Shown in pieces: positions 1 through 10,977 of a DNA stretch of 64,000 nucleotides (positions are counted from its first letter, which is position 1; every line of letters starts with the position of its first letter). The notes below the pieces were generated by a model. The model was given only the letters and a program-made list of their open reading frames with translations. It did not search any database and had not been told where the DNA came from. Location: the NCBI RefSeq assembly GCF_003473485.1, contig NC_053044.1, positions 58,072,091 to 58,136,090 on the forward strand, given 5' to 3'. Source of the stretch: Medicago truncatula. Its lineage: Eukaryota; Streptophyta; Magnoliopsida; Fabales; Fabaceae. The translations under genes and the position numbers were made by a program.

Positions 1-383
1 GTGGTTTATGTGTATTGTGTTGAGAAATGTTGCCGCTTAAGAATTAGGGTTTTTATCTTTGTAGAATTTTCTGCCTCCTCAAAGGATTTGTTACTGTTGT
101 TATATAGTGTGATTTTCTGGACCTGTTTTGTTATCATGGTTCTGGGTTTTTTAGGGTTAAAGGAATGTTGCCATTTCTGGAAAATTTTCCAGAGTACATA
201 AAGTATTTGGACGATTTTGTGCCTGCCTACCTGGATAAAAATGAGGACAATCTGGACATTTGATTATTTAGGACAGAAAAGACTTAAATATAAAAGATTA
301 AAAAAAGCTAGATCAAATGGCTCAGTAGAATGCAGCAAATCTCACAAAGCTAGATCAAACAAACATTGGTATAATTTCTTTTC
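1..383. other. No recognisable gene
   Basis: The frame open over 1-201 is rich in Cys, Leu and Phe and matches no family I know. I see no splice-site-bounded exon or repeat with clear ends. It may be flank of the copia remnant that follows. Confidence 0.3.
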
Positions 384-665
384 TTGACACCGTTAATTTT
401 AGGTTTATCATCTAGCTCTTGGGTCATTGATTCAGGAGCAATAAAATTTATGTTTCTATTCCTTCTATCTTTAACTCCCAATGTTGTCATGTTTGTCCAT
501 TCGCAAAATTTAAAAAACTACCTTTTGATTCCTCAGAATAAATTTGCTGTTGCATCTTTTGATCTAGTGCATTGTGATACTTGGGGACCTTTCGCCCATC
601 CTACACATGTGGAAAAAGATTTTTCCTTACCATAGTAGATGATTGTACATGATTTACATGGATTC
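384..665 (+). pseudogene. Ty1/copia polyprotein remnant (protease joined to integrase)
   Basis: The translation begins with WVIDSGA, the active-site neighbourhood of copia aspartic protease. Within about 45 codons it passes to FDLVHCDTWGPF, the start of the copia integrase core. After a one-frame shift near 620 the text continues FFLTIVDDCT, stop, FTWIHS, again typical of integrase. The region normally between protease and integrase (rest of protease and the zinc finger) is missing, so this is an internally deleted, frameshifted and stop-containing relic. No LTRs were recognised around it. It is not a host gene. Confidence 0.75.
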
Positions 666-1478
666 ATTCAAATGCAAAAAAAGTAACAAAATTGAAGACA
701 AAATAACAAATTAGTTAAGGAAATATAGAGAAAAAGAGGTCACTGTAATTCATTCATTACCAAAAGATTACAATCCCTTTAACTATATAAGGCACGTGAG
801 CCTAACTACAAAACAACTTGAGGAAAATAGCGTAAACAATAAAATGGCATCATAGCAAAAATAGGCACATCAGCTAACATAATCTCTTGAGTGCAAATTC
901 CACTTATCACCATCTAGTCCCTCAGCCTTGCAGGCTTCTTAATGGTGTGTTTGGGCCTAGTTGAGGCCAATGTCATAAGAAAATTGCTTTTCTACATTCA
1001 TAACTTTTACAATGACACAAGAAAATTACATAAAAGTCTTCGACGGTAATTAACTATCGCTGAATACTTGTTAATCAAATGACTACAAGTGCTTTCATCA
1101 CAGGTCACATATACAAACAAAATTTTCAGAAACAATCAATTCAATTCCTTTGTGTTTCTTCCTCTAATCTCCTCGTGAAACAAAAAGCCCTACCCATGAA
1201 ATCAATTGTTTAACTTTCTTCACAATCAACTTTAAACTTATTCTTGTTTTATGAGATTAACATGACTATTTTTATCTGGTTTTTAATGAAGTAAACACCA
1301 TGAAAGAGAAGGATTTGGGTTTAATTTTTTTTCCAGAAGCAACAACAAAAAATACCCAATTCAAAAAAATGAATATTTTTTTTCAAAATCATAATGGGTA
1401 GTTTCATAAACAACCATAAGAAAAAAAAAATGAAATTATGAAACATTAATTGATAGACTCCAATTCAATTATTTTACG
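666..1478. other. Intergenic, repeat-like
   Basis: No coding region recognised. The motif CGACGGTAATTAACTATCGCTG near 1040 resembles the palindromic motifs at 1661-1710, so much of 950-1830 may be one degraded element, but its ends are unclear. Confidence 0.3.
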
Positions 1479-1606
1479 GTAAATTGACTGATAAAAATGA
1501 TGTGTATGCCTATGGGGTTGCACTCTTGGAGCTCCTGTTTGGAAGGAAGCCCGTAGAAAAACTGGCACCAGCTGGGATGTGTCTAAATCTTATTCTCCAA
1601 CGGTAG
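1479..1606 (+). pseudogene. Receptor-like protein kinase fragment
   Basis: About 40 codons read [20 protein letters not shown] then [10 protein letters not shown]. This is kinase subdomain IX (the DVYAxGV motif) and the following helix of plant receptor-like kinases; the GRKPVEKL extension is typical of LRR receptor-like kinases. The frame ends at TAG (1604-1606), and no upstream catalytic loop, DFG or downstream kinase lobe was found nearby. It is one isolated exon piece, probably carried in by a transposon. Family assignment is by eye. Confidence 0.65.
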
Positions 1607-1660
1607 TTACTATCTTTGGGGTTTTTTTTAATTTTTTTTTTTAAACTGTGTTGGTGTACA

Positions 1661-1710
1661 ACGGTAGTTAACTACCGTCGGATCAATCCAGCGATAGTAA
1701 CTATCGCTGG
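1661..1710. repeat. Two perfect palindromes in tandem
   Basis: ACGGTAGTTAACTACCGT at 1661-1678 is an 18-base perfect palindrome. At 1688-1710, CCAGCGATAGT and ACTATCGCTGG form 11-base arms around one base. The same ACGGTAGTTACTATC text occurs once more near 1600, directly after the kinase fragment. Confidence 0.8.
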
Positions 1711-1913
1711 AGGCAAAAATGTCATTTTCATATGCTATTATGAAGTTTTATATGTAAAAGCAATTTTCATGTCATAATGAGCTCGTTGGACTTTTCCTTT
1801 GTCTCTTTCCTCTGTCTCACTAAGCACAAGAGTCGTATCACAAACTTTCTTTTAGCGTAGAAATATTCAAATATAAACCAATTCACTTCAAATTCAATAA
1901 AACCAACTACATA

Positions 1914-2708
1914 GGCTCTGTTTGGTAAAAATAGCGGATAGCTGATAAGCTAACTGAAGTGTTTGGTAAAAATAACGGTTCAACTAGCTGATAAATGTAA
2001 AATGACATAAAGGGTATTCTTAATTCATAATAAAAATTATATCATTAATTTAAGTATTTGTAATTTTGTAAACTAATTTTTCTTTAAAAAAATACTTTAA
2101 ATTTATTAATTTAATATATCCTATGTATTATAAATTAAATTTTATTCACTAAAATTTTATCTTATATTTATTATCATTTAAGTGTTTCTACTTTATAAAG
2201 AAAATAACATTTACCTCAAAAACAAAAAAAAATGTAGCACTAATAGAGTAATATTAATAACAGAGAATAAAGAAAATAACACTTACCTCAAAAAAAATAA
2301 AAATAAAAAGTAACACTAATAGAATAATAGTATTTTGTTTTGTAAAAAAAAAAAAACGAAGGTATATATTTTTTCAAAAAAAAAAAAAAAACCAGCTGAT
2401 ATATATACAAAAATTGGAATAAAGGGATAGTAGTCTTTATTACGTAGCTTATTATAAAAATTATAATGGATAAAAATACAATTTAAATGAAATAATAAGG
2501 GTAAAATTGGAAGAAAAAGTGAGAAGCTATAAGGTATAAGCTCAAACGCTACTTGGAATAGCTTCTGAAAAATAGCTTATAAGCTCGTGAAATAAGCTAT
2601 AAGCTCATGGTGAAAAAGTGTTATCAAACAGAGCTTTTTTCTCAAACGAGCTTATAAGCTATAAACTAAAAGCTAAAAGCTCTTTTTTTTAGTTTCCCAA
2701 ACAGACCC
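1914..2708. mobile_element. hAT-like non-autonomous element, about 795 bp
   Basis: The ends are GGCTCTGTTTGG (left) and CCAAACAGACCC (right), inverted repeats of the GGxTCTGTTTGG type common to plant hAT-like MITEs. Just inside, both ends carry repeated AGCTTATAAGCT-like text. The interior is AT-rich and has no coding capacity. I could not see a matching 8-bp target duplication, so the exact ends and superfamily are inference. Confidence 0.6.
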
Positions 2709-2975
2709 ATAATATCATGTTCACGAAAATCATATTTGTTAAACGCTGCCTGGTTGTATCTAATAATTGGTTGTAAACACTAATCATATCATGATAGATG
2801 CTGCCTTTGTATTCTAGTACCGTTTGATGGCATTTTAATCAGAGGAAAAAAATTATCATCTCTTCGCCAAAATCACACACAATACATTGTGTTTAAATCT
2901 AGTCATTGCACACCAACTTCTCTAATACTTGAGTATCATAATACAAATTTCCACATGAATGATTATATTAAAAAA

Positions 2976-4040
2976 GGGTTAATAGGTTTTTACCCCTGCC
3001 ATTTGGGTTTTTTTTGGTATACCCTTATGTAAAAAAAAAACTTGGAGATTTCCCATATAAAATGAAGATTCTTTGATTTACACCCTCAAACCATATGACT
3101 GGATTAATGGGATGATGTGGCACGCTGATTGTGCACTAATTAAGGAGGTTGCATGCTGACGTGACTTTTTTTATTTCTTTTCCAATTTTTTTTTTCTATT
3201 TGAATTTCTTTTATTAAAAACTTAATTATATAAATTAAAAGCATTAAAAAAAATTATTTTTTCTTTTCTCCTCCAGTTCCTCCTTCCTTCTCTCTCTCTC
3301 GTCCCCATTCTTCCTTCTCTCCATGTTCTTCTTTTTACTCCCTTCTCTCTCATTCCCATTTCCTCCTTCCTATTCTCTTCTCTGGGCAAAAACATAGTCA
3401 AAAACATAAACAATACAAATCAAAACAACTTTTGGATCCAATCAAACAACAATAACACACAAACAAATACAAACAGATTCAGATTCAAACAACAACAACC
3501 CATTTTTTATCAAACCCATTTTTCGACCCATAAACAACATCAATAACATTTTTCGGATTTTTTTTCTTCGGATTTATGGGTTATTCAGACCTATTTTGAG
3601 ACTATGAATGTTTGTGATTTGGGTTGTTGTTGATGATGTGTTGTTGTGAGTTTGAAAAGAAGATGTTTGTTGTTGTTGTTTTGAATTGTTGTGTTAATGT
3701 AGATGATGAAGTAGAGAAGAATAGAAGAAGTGGGTCGCTGCTGGAGGAGAAGAAGGGGAGAAAAAGATTTGGAATTTTTAATTTATCATTAGGGGTATTT
3801 TAGGTATTTCACATTTTTAACATAATTTTAAAAATAAAAAATAAAAAATTATGATGTGTCAGTGCCACTTCTTCCATCGTTACACAGTCAGCACGCCACA
3901 TCAACCAAATTACACAGTCAGATAGAATCAGAGTGCAAAACCAAAAAATCTTCATTTTGCAAGAGGGAATCTCCAAAAAAAAATTTATAGAGGGTAAACC
4001 AAAAGACTCCTAAATAGCAGAGGGTAAAAACCTATTAACC
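2976..4040. mobile_element. Mutator-like element with long inverted repeats, 1065 bp
   Basis: Left end GGGTTAATAGGTTTTTACCC and right end GGGTAAAAACCTATTAACC are inverted copies, and similarity continues inward for roughly 150 bp (CACGCTGA/TCAGCACGCCACAT blocks). Flanks ATTAAAAAA and TTTAAAAAA look like a 9-bp target duplication with one mismatch, as in MULEs. The core holds a pyrimidine-rich stretch and a TTGTTG-rich stretch resembling a captured gene leader, with no recognised domain. The element abuts and apparently truncated a DUF241 start region (next entry). Confidence 0.7.
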
Positions 4041-4070
4041 TTTAAAAAAAATATAAACCATAAACTGCCT

Positions 4071-4531
4071 TCAAAATAGGAGTAGAAGCTGCTGTGGATC
4101 TGCGTTATTTCCATTGAGTTTTGGAATCAGACATAATTGCACAAATTATCCCTCATGGAAACTCTCCAACTCATCATACTTTGTTTTAGCTCTTCCTATC
4201 AGTTGCATTATTAATAATAATTATGACAATTTAATATTTTAAAAATATTTATCGAGAAGAATCCAACAACATCTTATATGATATTATTTATCTTTGTTAA
4301 TTAGTAGAAAAATATGATCAAAGTACGTCAAATCAATAATATATATTGTCAAACAGATCATTTATTTAGGGACGGAGGGAGTATTATTATGCTAAAACAA
4401 CGATTGTGCAATACTGCCAGTAATGTCTCTCTTGGAGGTACAAGAATCGCATTACTCTTCCCACGTGGTATATATATTCAATTCTTGCATGAGTTTGGAA
4501 GATGTAATACACGGGTACCGGACTTAAACAA
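4071..4531 (-). pseudogene. Remnant of a fourth DUF241 locus (start region and promoter)
   Basis: On the minus strand, 4071-4094 resembles the first codons of the DUF241 copy at 23740 (Ala-Ala-Ser-Ser-Pro region), with the start codon lost. Upstream sequence (higher coordinates) aligns with the 5' flank of the 22.9-23.7 kb copy: CTCATGGAAACTCTCCAACT, ACAACGATTGT, and GGAAGATGTAATACACG occur in both, in order. The rest of the coding region is absent because the element at 2976-4040 occupies that place. The flank is itself interrupted at 4532 by a 3.1-kb element and resumes at 7627. Confidence 0.65.
4227..4382. mobile_element. 5'-truncated Stowaway-like MITE
   Basis: The right end reads GGGACGGAGGGAG followed by TA, the inverted form of the CTCCCTCCGT terminus. 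The body (ATCCAACAACATCTTATATG and on) also occurs at about 14930-15005, next to another half-element. No matching left terminus is visible here. Confidence 0.5.
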
Positions 4532-4585
4532 GGTTTAGGCTACGGTAGGAGACCTGTATAGGTCTCTCTTACCGTGAGAGAGCTT

Positions 4586-4586
<1 letters not shown>

Positions 4587-4623
<37 letters not shown>
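4587..4623. repeat. T homopolymer, 37 bases
   Basis: An uninterrupted T run just inside the left terminus of the Mutator-like element. Its length should be treated cautiously because long homopolymers are prone to assembly error. Confidence 0.9.
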
Positions 4624-4627
<4 letters not shown>

Positions 4628-5442
4628 GGATATGGATCTTAGTATGTAGTTTATTTAATTGGATGGTACCTGATTAAATTAATATTGTTGAAAAATATTA
4701 TAGAATTAATGGTATCATTTACAAAGGGTGATTTAGTCATTGAACCAAATTATTATTGAAAAATGCAGGATTCTCATTTATGACAGTTTAGTTTTTATCA
4801 TTAAAGTATATACCTCACAGTTACAACAATTTTTAGGAAAGAAAATCACTAAATTATCTAGTAATCAAACACAAATTTTTCACTAATTTAAACCTCACCG
4901 AATGGGAAGCAAAGATTAAATTTATTATTCCCAACCATGATTAAATTTATTTTTCACAAATTCTATATAGTTTTTTATGGGTTGAAATTGGGAAATTCAA
5001 GTAGCTTCATCTTCCATAAACCAATAAATTCATCCACAAACCAATTATCCACCCTGAAAATCATCCCTAAACCCAGAATGAATCCCCAAATCCAGAAAAG
5101 GAATCTGCCACAAACTCAATACTTATCTTCATCCCACAAATCCCCATACCCGAATTCAAAGCAAACTACATAGTCATCCTGAAACCCATATATCCCTAAA
5201 TCATGAAATTCTCAATTGTTTACATGTCCCCAGTTTATTTAAATCACGAATTTGTCAAACCCATAAACTTTGAAGTTGGAAATGTCTATGAGAAGGGAAG
5301 AAGAAGAGAAAAAAGCGATGAATTGAAACTTGTTTAACGAAAATTATATTTAATTCATGTTTTATTTAAAAATTATAATTTTCTTACACATGACAATCTT
5401 ACCAAGACTAGCTTCCGTTGTATGACAATTCCCCAAGAACTA

Positions 5443-5700
5443 CTCTCTATGTTTCTTTTAAGTGTTGTTTTGAAATATTAACACCAAACAGTTGTCAATT
5501 TAAAGATAACAAGAAACAAACTTTGTTTTAAAAAAAACTTTAGTTTTTCAAATTTATAACATTAATTAGTTTTTTGAAAAAGATAAGAGTAATCAACAAA
5601 GGGTATAATTGATAAATTGTATCCTTAAAATATCAAAATGACGGTTAAATAGGAACGCTAAATTCACATTCAAACGACACTTAAAAAGGAACGGAGGGAG
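5443..5700. mobile_element. Stowaway-like MITE inside the Mutator-like element
   Basis: Flanked by TA on both sides (5441-5442, 5701-5702). Ends are CTCTCTATGTTTCTTTTAAG and CTTAAAAAGGAACGGAGGGAG, imperfect inverted repeats of the CTCCCTCCGTTCC class. It separates 5395-5440 from 5703-5830, which both contain units resembling the minisatellite downstream, so it probably inserted into an early part of that array. Confidence 0.75.
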
Positions 5701-6004
5701 TAATATTCTTAACTATGAGAGTCTTACTAATACTAACTTTCGTTTTATGTGAATCTTCTTAAGAAGTAAGATTTTTATCTATGACAATCTTAATAAGACT
5801 AACTTCTTTTCTATGCGAATCTTTTACATTTATGAATTAAATATTATAATATTCACATTTATGGTCGTTAAAATATGAATTAAAAATGAATTTTTAACAA
5901 AACATGATATTACATTTATGGTCGTTAAAAAATTATATTTAATTTATGTTTTGTTTAAAAATCCTAATTTTTTTTTGTGAGATCTTTATAATATTCTAAA
6001 CATT

Positions 6005-6935
6005 TATGGCCGTCCAAACACTAATTTCTTATCTAGAAGAATATTTCAAACGACTAACATCCGTTCTATGAGAATCATCAAAACACTAATTTCTTATCTA
6101 TAAGAATATTTCAAAAGACTAACATACGTTCTATAAGAATCTTCTCAAGACTAACTTCTTATTATAAGAATATTTCAAAAGAGTAACACATGTTCTATGA
6201 GAATCTTTCAAAGACTAACTTCCTATTTATAAGAATCTTTCAAAAGGTTAACATCCGTTCTATGAGAATCTCCCAAACACTAGTTTCTTATCTATAAGAA
6301 TCTTTCAAAAGACTAAGAAACATTATATGAGAATCTTTCAAAGACTAACTTCTTATCTATGAGAATCTTTTAAAAGACTAACATACGTTCTATGAGAATC
6401 TTCTTAAGACTAACTTCTTATCTATAAGAGTATTTCAAAAGATTAACAAACATTCTATGAAAAACTTTCAAAGACTGACTTCTTATTTATAAGAATCTTT
6501 CAAAAGACTAACATCTGTTATAAGAGAATTTTTCGAAACCCTAATTTCTTATCTATAAGAATCTTTGAAAAAACTAACATCCGTTCTATGAGAATCTTCC
6601 AAACATTAATTTATTGTCTATAAGAATCTTTCAAAAGACTAACATCCATTCTATGAGAATCTTCCAAACACTAACTTCTTATCTATAAGAATCTATCAAA
6701 AGACTAACATTCGTTCTATGAGAATCTTTCAAAGACTAACTTCTTATCTGTGAGAATCTTTTAAAAGACTAACATACGTTTTATGATAATCTTCTTAAGA
6801 CTAACTTCTTATCTATAAAAAATATTTCAAAAGTTTAAGACACGTTCTATGAGAATCTTTCAATGACAAACTTCTTATCTATACAAATATTTCGAAAGAC
6901 TAACACTTGTTCTATGATAATCTTCCAAAGATTAA
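6005..6935. repeat. Minisatellite: about 14 copies of a 66-bp unit made of two 33-bp halves
   Basis: The repeated text alternates between ACTAACTTCTTATCTATAAG-type and ACTAACATCCGTTCTATGAG-type halves, each followed by AATCTTTCAAAAG-like sequence. Copies are diverged and no reading frame is preserved. Looser copies occur upstream at 5395-5440 and 5703-5830. The alternation means the 33-bp unit first doubled and the 66-bp dimer was then amplified. Confidence 0.9.
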
Positions 6936-7626
6936 TCTTAAAACTTTGTTGTTTAGAAATATTCTTTTTTTGGAAGTGAGTTTAGAAATATTCTAATTTA
7001 ATTCATTGCATGTGAAAAAAAACTAACTTTTTATAAAAGAGTTCCTTTTAATGCTCTTAACATTTATGTAAAAAAGTGTTAAAAAATTAAAATCTTTAAG
7101 CAAAATTAAATAAATTTTAATTTATAGGGACTAAAACATGTAATTTTTTTTGAGATCTAAAAACAATATTCAATATATTTATCGGGACTAAAAACTTATT
7201 TAACTCTTGTTGTCTATTGATCATTCAATTAATAATATTCAATTATTTTTAAAAAAATTCATAATATTCAATCTATAGTAAAAACGTGAATATATTTTCA
7301 ACTTCCTCATTATACGAAGTCATTATATTTCTCTAAAGAAAAAAATGAAGTCATTATATTAATGGCGTTCAAAGGAATAGCAACGATGTTGTAATCATTA
7401 CAAATCTGGTGGAAAAATAATTTTTTTATTTAAGACGATATTCCAAGATTGCCCTGCACTTAAATGAATAATTTAAATAGAATTTACCGCCAACAACAAG
7501 TTACCAATGTACAACCACCTCCAAACACAAGTTATTTTAGTAGCAAAAAAAAAACAATCTTTTATACAGTCTCCTACCACAGGAGACCTATTCATGTCTC
7601 CTACCTTAAACGACACCCTTAAACAA

Positions 7627-7710
7627 ATCATAATAAGTTAAGTCAAACCAATATAGAAAAAAAAAAATATACCGTTTTGTTTCCACTTTTATTGAAGAAC
7701 TTGCTTTCTT
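7627..7710 (-). promoter_or_regulatory. Distal upstream part of the fourth DUF241 locus
   Basis: ATCATAATAAGTTAAGTCAAAC followed by an A-rich stretch and GAAGAACTTG matches, in order, 24248-24312 upstream of the DUF241 pseudogene at 22.9-23.7 kb. It is the continuation of 4531 across the Mutator-like insertion. No coding sequence is attached. Confidence 0.7.
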
Positions 7711-7971
7711 CGGTAACTACTCATTCTCTTTTAAAATGAGTGTCATTTTACCAAAATAAAATTGTTTTAAGATGAATGTCATTTTCACTTTTCAATGTAC
7801 CATTAATTACTTTTTTTTTTCTTCCGATTATTACTAGCACACTACTTCCAAAGTACTACATTCTCCTTTAATCTATGATGATGGGAAATGCACCAATAAT
7901 TAACAAGACTATTTTAGTAAAAGTGTCATGTATATAGATAACATTATTGCATTTTTTAATACTCCCTCCGT

Positions 7972-8242
7972 CTCAAATTGTAAGTCACTTTATAAAATAA
8001 TTTTGTCCTAAATTATATGTCGTTTTACAATACCAATGAAACATTAATATTATTTTTCCTATTATATCCTTAACTATTTATTACTCTTTCTTCTTTCAAT
8101 TCTTTCATTTATCTTTCCCATATCATTTATTATGGACAATTTTGTAAAACAACTCATAATATCTCTTCCCTACACAATATTAATTACATTTATTAATATG
8201 TGTGAAATGCTCAAAACGTCATACAATTTGGGACGGAAGGAA
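7972..8242. mobile_element. Stowaway-like MITE, about 271 bp
   Basis: Left terminus CTCCCTCCGTCTCAAATTGT and right terminus ACAATTTGGGACGGAAGGAA are inverted repeats, flanked by TA at both sides. Interior is AT-rich and non-coding; the open frame across its right end is chance. Confidence 0.8.
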
Positions 8243-8369
8243 TATGTGTGTAATAACCTTAAACGACACTCATGTCTATTGAGGATGATCACGGCAACAA
8301 AAACACATATAGTCAAGGTATGTATTCGATTGCCAAAAATTATTTTCTTGAATTATTCCACCCACAAAA

Positions 8370-8500
8370 TAGTAACTTCGCATCAGTTATTGATGTTGTG
8401 CGCCGTAAGATGTCTCCGAAGGATGCTCAACGTCACCTTTCACGAAAGAGGAGTTCCATGTTGCTTTGTTCTCGATGCGTTCATCTTTTGAAAATATAAT
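8370..8500 (+). pseudogene. LINE (non-LTR retrotransposon) reverse-transcriptase scrap, unit 1
   Basis: The frame starting near 8389 reads VIDVVRRKMSPKDAQ, matching the segment just before the reverse-transcriptase core of plant LINEs. Compared with the copy at 38258 it has a small deletion that shifts the frame before the TKEE part. It is about 40 codons long with no neighbouring RT motifs. Confidence 0.6.
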
Positions 8501-8839
8501 AATGGATGGATCAGATGGATTTTATGTACAATGGGATGGATTTGATTGAATTTTTCCAATAAATTTTTAGTGGATTGTCAACGTGTTAATGGATTGTGTT
8601 GATCATCCATTAGCATCCATATCCATCCAATTCATCCGTTTGCCACCCTTAATACATGAAGGAGGGTTATGTGAAAAATCGGAAGAAACACATTTTCCTT
8701 TTCATAGTGTGCATCCAATGAAATCCCAAGGGAGGCAAAGAAGAAGACAATACATAAAGTTTAATTTGTAAGGATTCAACTTATATTTCTTGGGGATAGA
8801 AGTTGCCCATTACCCTTGAAATTATCTTTTATCTTAATC

Positions 8840-9310
8840 CAAGTAAATTGCAAACATTCTTCGCCGCTCTGATACTCAAGCAGTAGATAGTCCACTTGAG
8901 TACTTGAGTGTGAAATATCTTCCCTTTGATGGAATTCCTTTACTAGATCCCACTTTGTATCGTACTTTGGTTCGAAGCTTGGCGACCCTTACACTTATTA
9001 GACTAGATATTGTTTATGTGGTGCAGATTGCTAGCCAATTTTTTTTGTTTCTCCTACTATAGTACGTTGAATAGTTGCACTCTGTATTCTCCATTATCTT
9101 CAAGGAACTTAATTTCACATCTCATTGTTTCCCTGTATTCATCTTTAGAGTTACATGCTTACTTTTGTTGTTGATTGGATCGGGGACATTACTGACCGTA
9201 AGTCAACCAAAGGGTTTTCTATCATATTTGGAGATTCAATCATCACTTGGAAGAATAAAAAAAATAAGACATTGTTTCTCGCTCTTCTACAACAGAACAT
9301 GAGAGTATCA
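8840..9310 (+). pseudogene. Ty1/copia reverse-transcriptase/RNase H remnant
   Basis: In shifting frames the DNA reads DGIPLLDPTLYRTLVRSL and then RLDIVYVVQIASQF, the linker after the copia reverse transcriptase. This is followed by DWIGDITDRKSTKGFS and SIITWKNKK, the RNase H region. Several stops and frame changes interrupt it. Most of it (8840-9238) is absent from the paralogous position near 38715, where flanking sequence is joined directly. The relic therefore predates the duplication and was deleted from unit 2. Confidence 0.75.
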
Positions 9311-10599
9311 AGTTATGACATCCACAATTGTTGAAATAGTTTGGTCGCGTTAACTACTTTTTGATATATGACTCTCTTTCTGGACCGACTCTTATGCACT
9401 AAAATAATACGAGTATGATTCAAATTAATCATAACTTGATTTAATTTTTTTCATGAACCCAACAAAATACATCGAGATTGATTGTCAATACTCATCATAT
9501 TCTTTAGCATGATCTCATTACTTTACCATTTGTTTCTTTTTCCTTGGAGATTGTCGACTTGTGCATGAAAACATATTTCCTTAAAAAAATTGTTTCTTGA
9601 TTGACAAACTCTCGATGTTCTCCGTTATATGCATCGTGAGTTTGAGGAGAGATGTTAGATATTATATGTTATAAGGTTTTCTTATTATGAGTGTGTAAAG
9701 AGTAGCTTAGTTCTTTAAGTATTTAGTATTCATACTCTTTATAACTTTTGCATTACTATTCAATTCTTTTACTTCCCTCTTCATTGTAGTAATACTATTA
9801 TTCTGAATTCAATCCTATAAGTTAGCTTAGCCTAAAAAAATTTATAATATTCGATACATATCATTGGACCCTAACCTTTTTTCTCTTTCTCTATGAATCT
9901 TCGTTGTTTTTTCTTATTTTGACAAATGAATCTTCATTTTTTTTTTGAAGGAAACAAATGAATCTTCATTGTTAACGATTTGAGGCGGTGTTTATATAAA
10001 TCTGCATGCATTATATAAATTGCACTGTTTCATTTATAATCCTTTTATTATTAAAAAAATAAATATAATCCTTTTATTTTTGACTTGATTTTATAATACT
10101 ATCTAGAGTGGTCTTATAATCTATGAAATATAATAATATATCCAAGTGAAGCTAATTTTGATTTGAAAAATATTGGTAGAAGACAAAATTATTGCAATTT
10201 TTATAAACTAGATTTCAACCTTTTGATTGGTAGATATGATTTAACACATCAGATGTTGAGTACAACATAGTAAAATTGACCCTTCATCTAGCATTGTAGT
10301 ATTAATGTAATAAATTTAAGGATTGATGGTGTTTTACCCCTGTAAAATAATAGACCATACAAAAATGAATTTTTTTTTTCTCTTCAGAAATTTTGGTTTT
10401 TATATGACCTATTAAAGAGGTATTTTACATGGGGTAAACCAAAAAAAATAATATATAGAAAGTAAACCTGAAAATGACCTATATAACGATGAACCCAAAC
10501 AATTGCCGTAAAGTTCTATATTGGAATTCTACGTTGATGTTGTAACTGATTTTGTATTTGTTAGCCGGTCTTCATTGGCTCTTCAAAATTTTGTATCAT

Positions 10600-10800
10600 G
10601 CAACTAATTAGTTTCTATTTATTCTTTATATAACAATTGGCCGGTCAATTAATTAACCATCATATTTAACGCCATGCTTCCCACACGGTTAAACTAGCTT
10701 ACTTTTGTCAAAATATTACTAATTTCTCACGCAAAGCCACACTAATTCATTTATTTTTTCGTTTATGGAAAAATGTGGTGTTATAAATTGAAGTGATAAG
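10600..10800 (+). promoter_or_regulatory. Orphan peptide-gene promoter
   Basis: Matches the upstream regions of the peptide genes at 44584, 51504 and 57197: AATTAACCATCATATTTAAC, GCTTCCCACACGGTTAAAC, a TTTTGTCAAAATATTA block, CACGCAAAGCCAC, and the putative TATA box TTATAAATT at 10781. At 10800 it runs directly into the 3' flank (GATTGCGGCCATGGTTTG) that follows the stop codon in the other copies, so no gene is attached. A transcript from here would be non-coding; expression is unknown. Confidence 0.8.
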
Positions 10801-10827
10801 AAGATTGCGGCCATGGTTTGTGTTATA

Positions 10828-10977
10828 CTCCCTCCGTCTCGTCTCAAAATATAAGTAAATTTTACTTTTTAGGTACATTCAATTAATGATGTATGTGATT
10901 CATAATATGGACTACATACATCATTAATTGAATGAACCTAAAAAATAAAATTTGCTTATATTTTGAAACGGATGGAG
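10828..10977. mobile_element. Stowaway MITE, 150 bp
   Basis: TA-flanked; ends CTCCCTCCGTCTC and GAAACGGATGGAG with near-palindromic body (TTCAATTAATGATGTATGTG and its inverse). It inserted into the 3' flank of the orphan promoter copy; units 2 and 3 lack it at this place. Confidence 0.9.

Larger units (their letters stand above)
4532..7617. mobile_element. Mutator-like element, 3086 bp, with 9-bp target duplication
   Basis: The exact repeat CTTAAACAA flanks it at 4523-4531 and 7618-7626. Termini are inverted: GGTTTAGGCTACGGTAGGAG at left and, reverse-complemented, GGTGTCGTTTAAGGTAGGAG at right. Each end also repeats a GGTAGGAGAC...TAGGTCTC block. Removing it joins 4531 to 7627 and restores the colinear DUF241 upstream sequence seen at 24225-24300, so the empty site is supported by paralogy. 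The interior carries a 37-base T run, a Stowaway-like MITE and a long minisatellite, and no transposase was recognised; it is non-autonomous. Confidence 0.85.

Noticed and set aside
6005..6935. CRISPR-like regular spacing of repeats
   Set aside because: Both halves are diverged repeats without unique spacers, in plant DNA inside a transposon; it is a minisatellite.
8132..8491. 119-codon open frame
   Set aside because: It begins inside a MITE and runs through the LINE scrap in the wrong frame.
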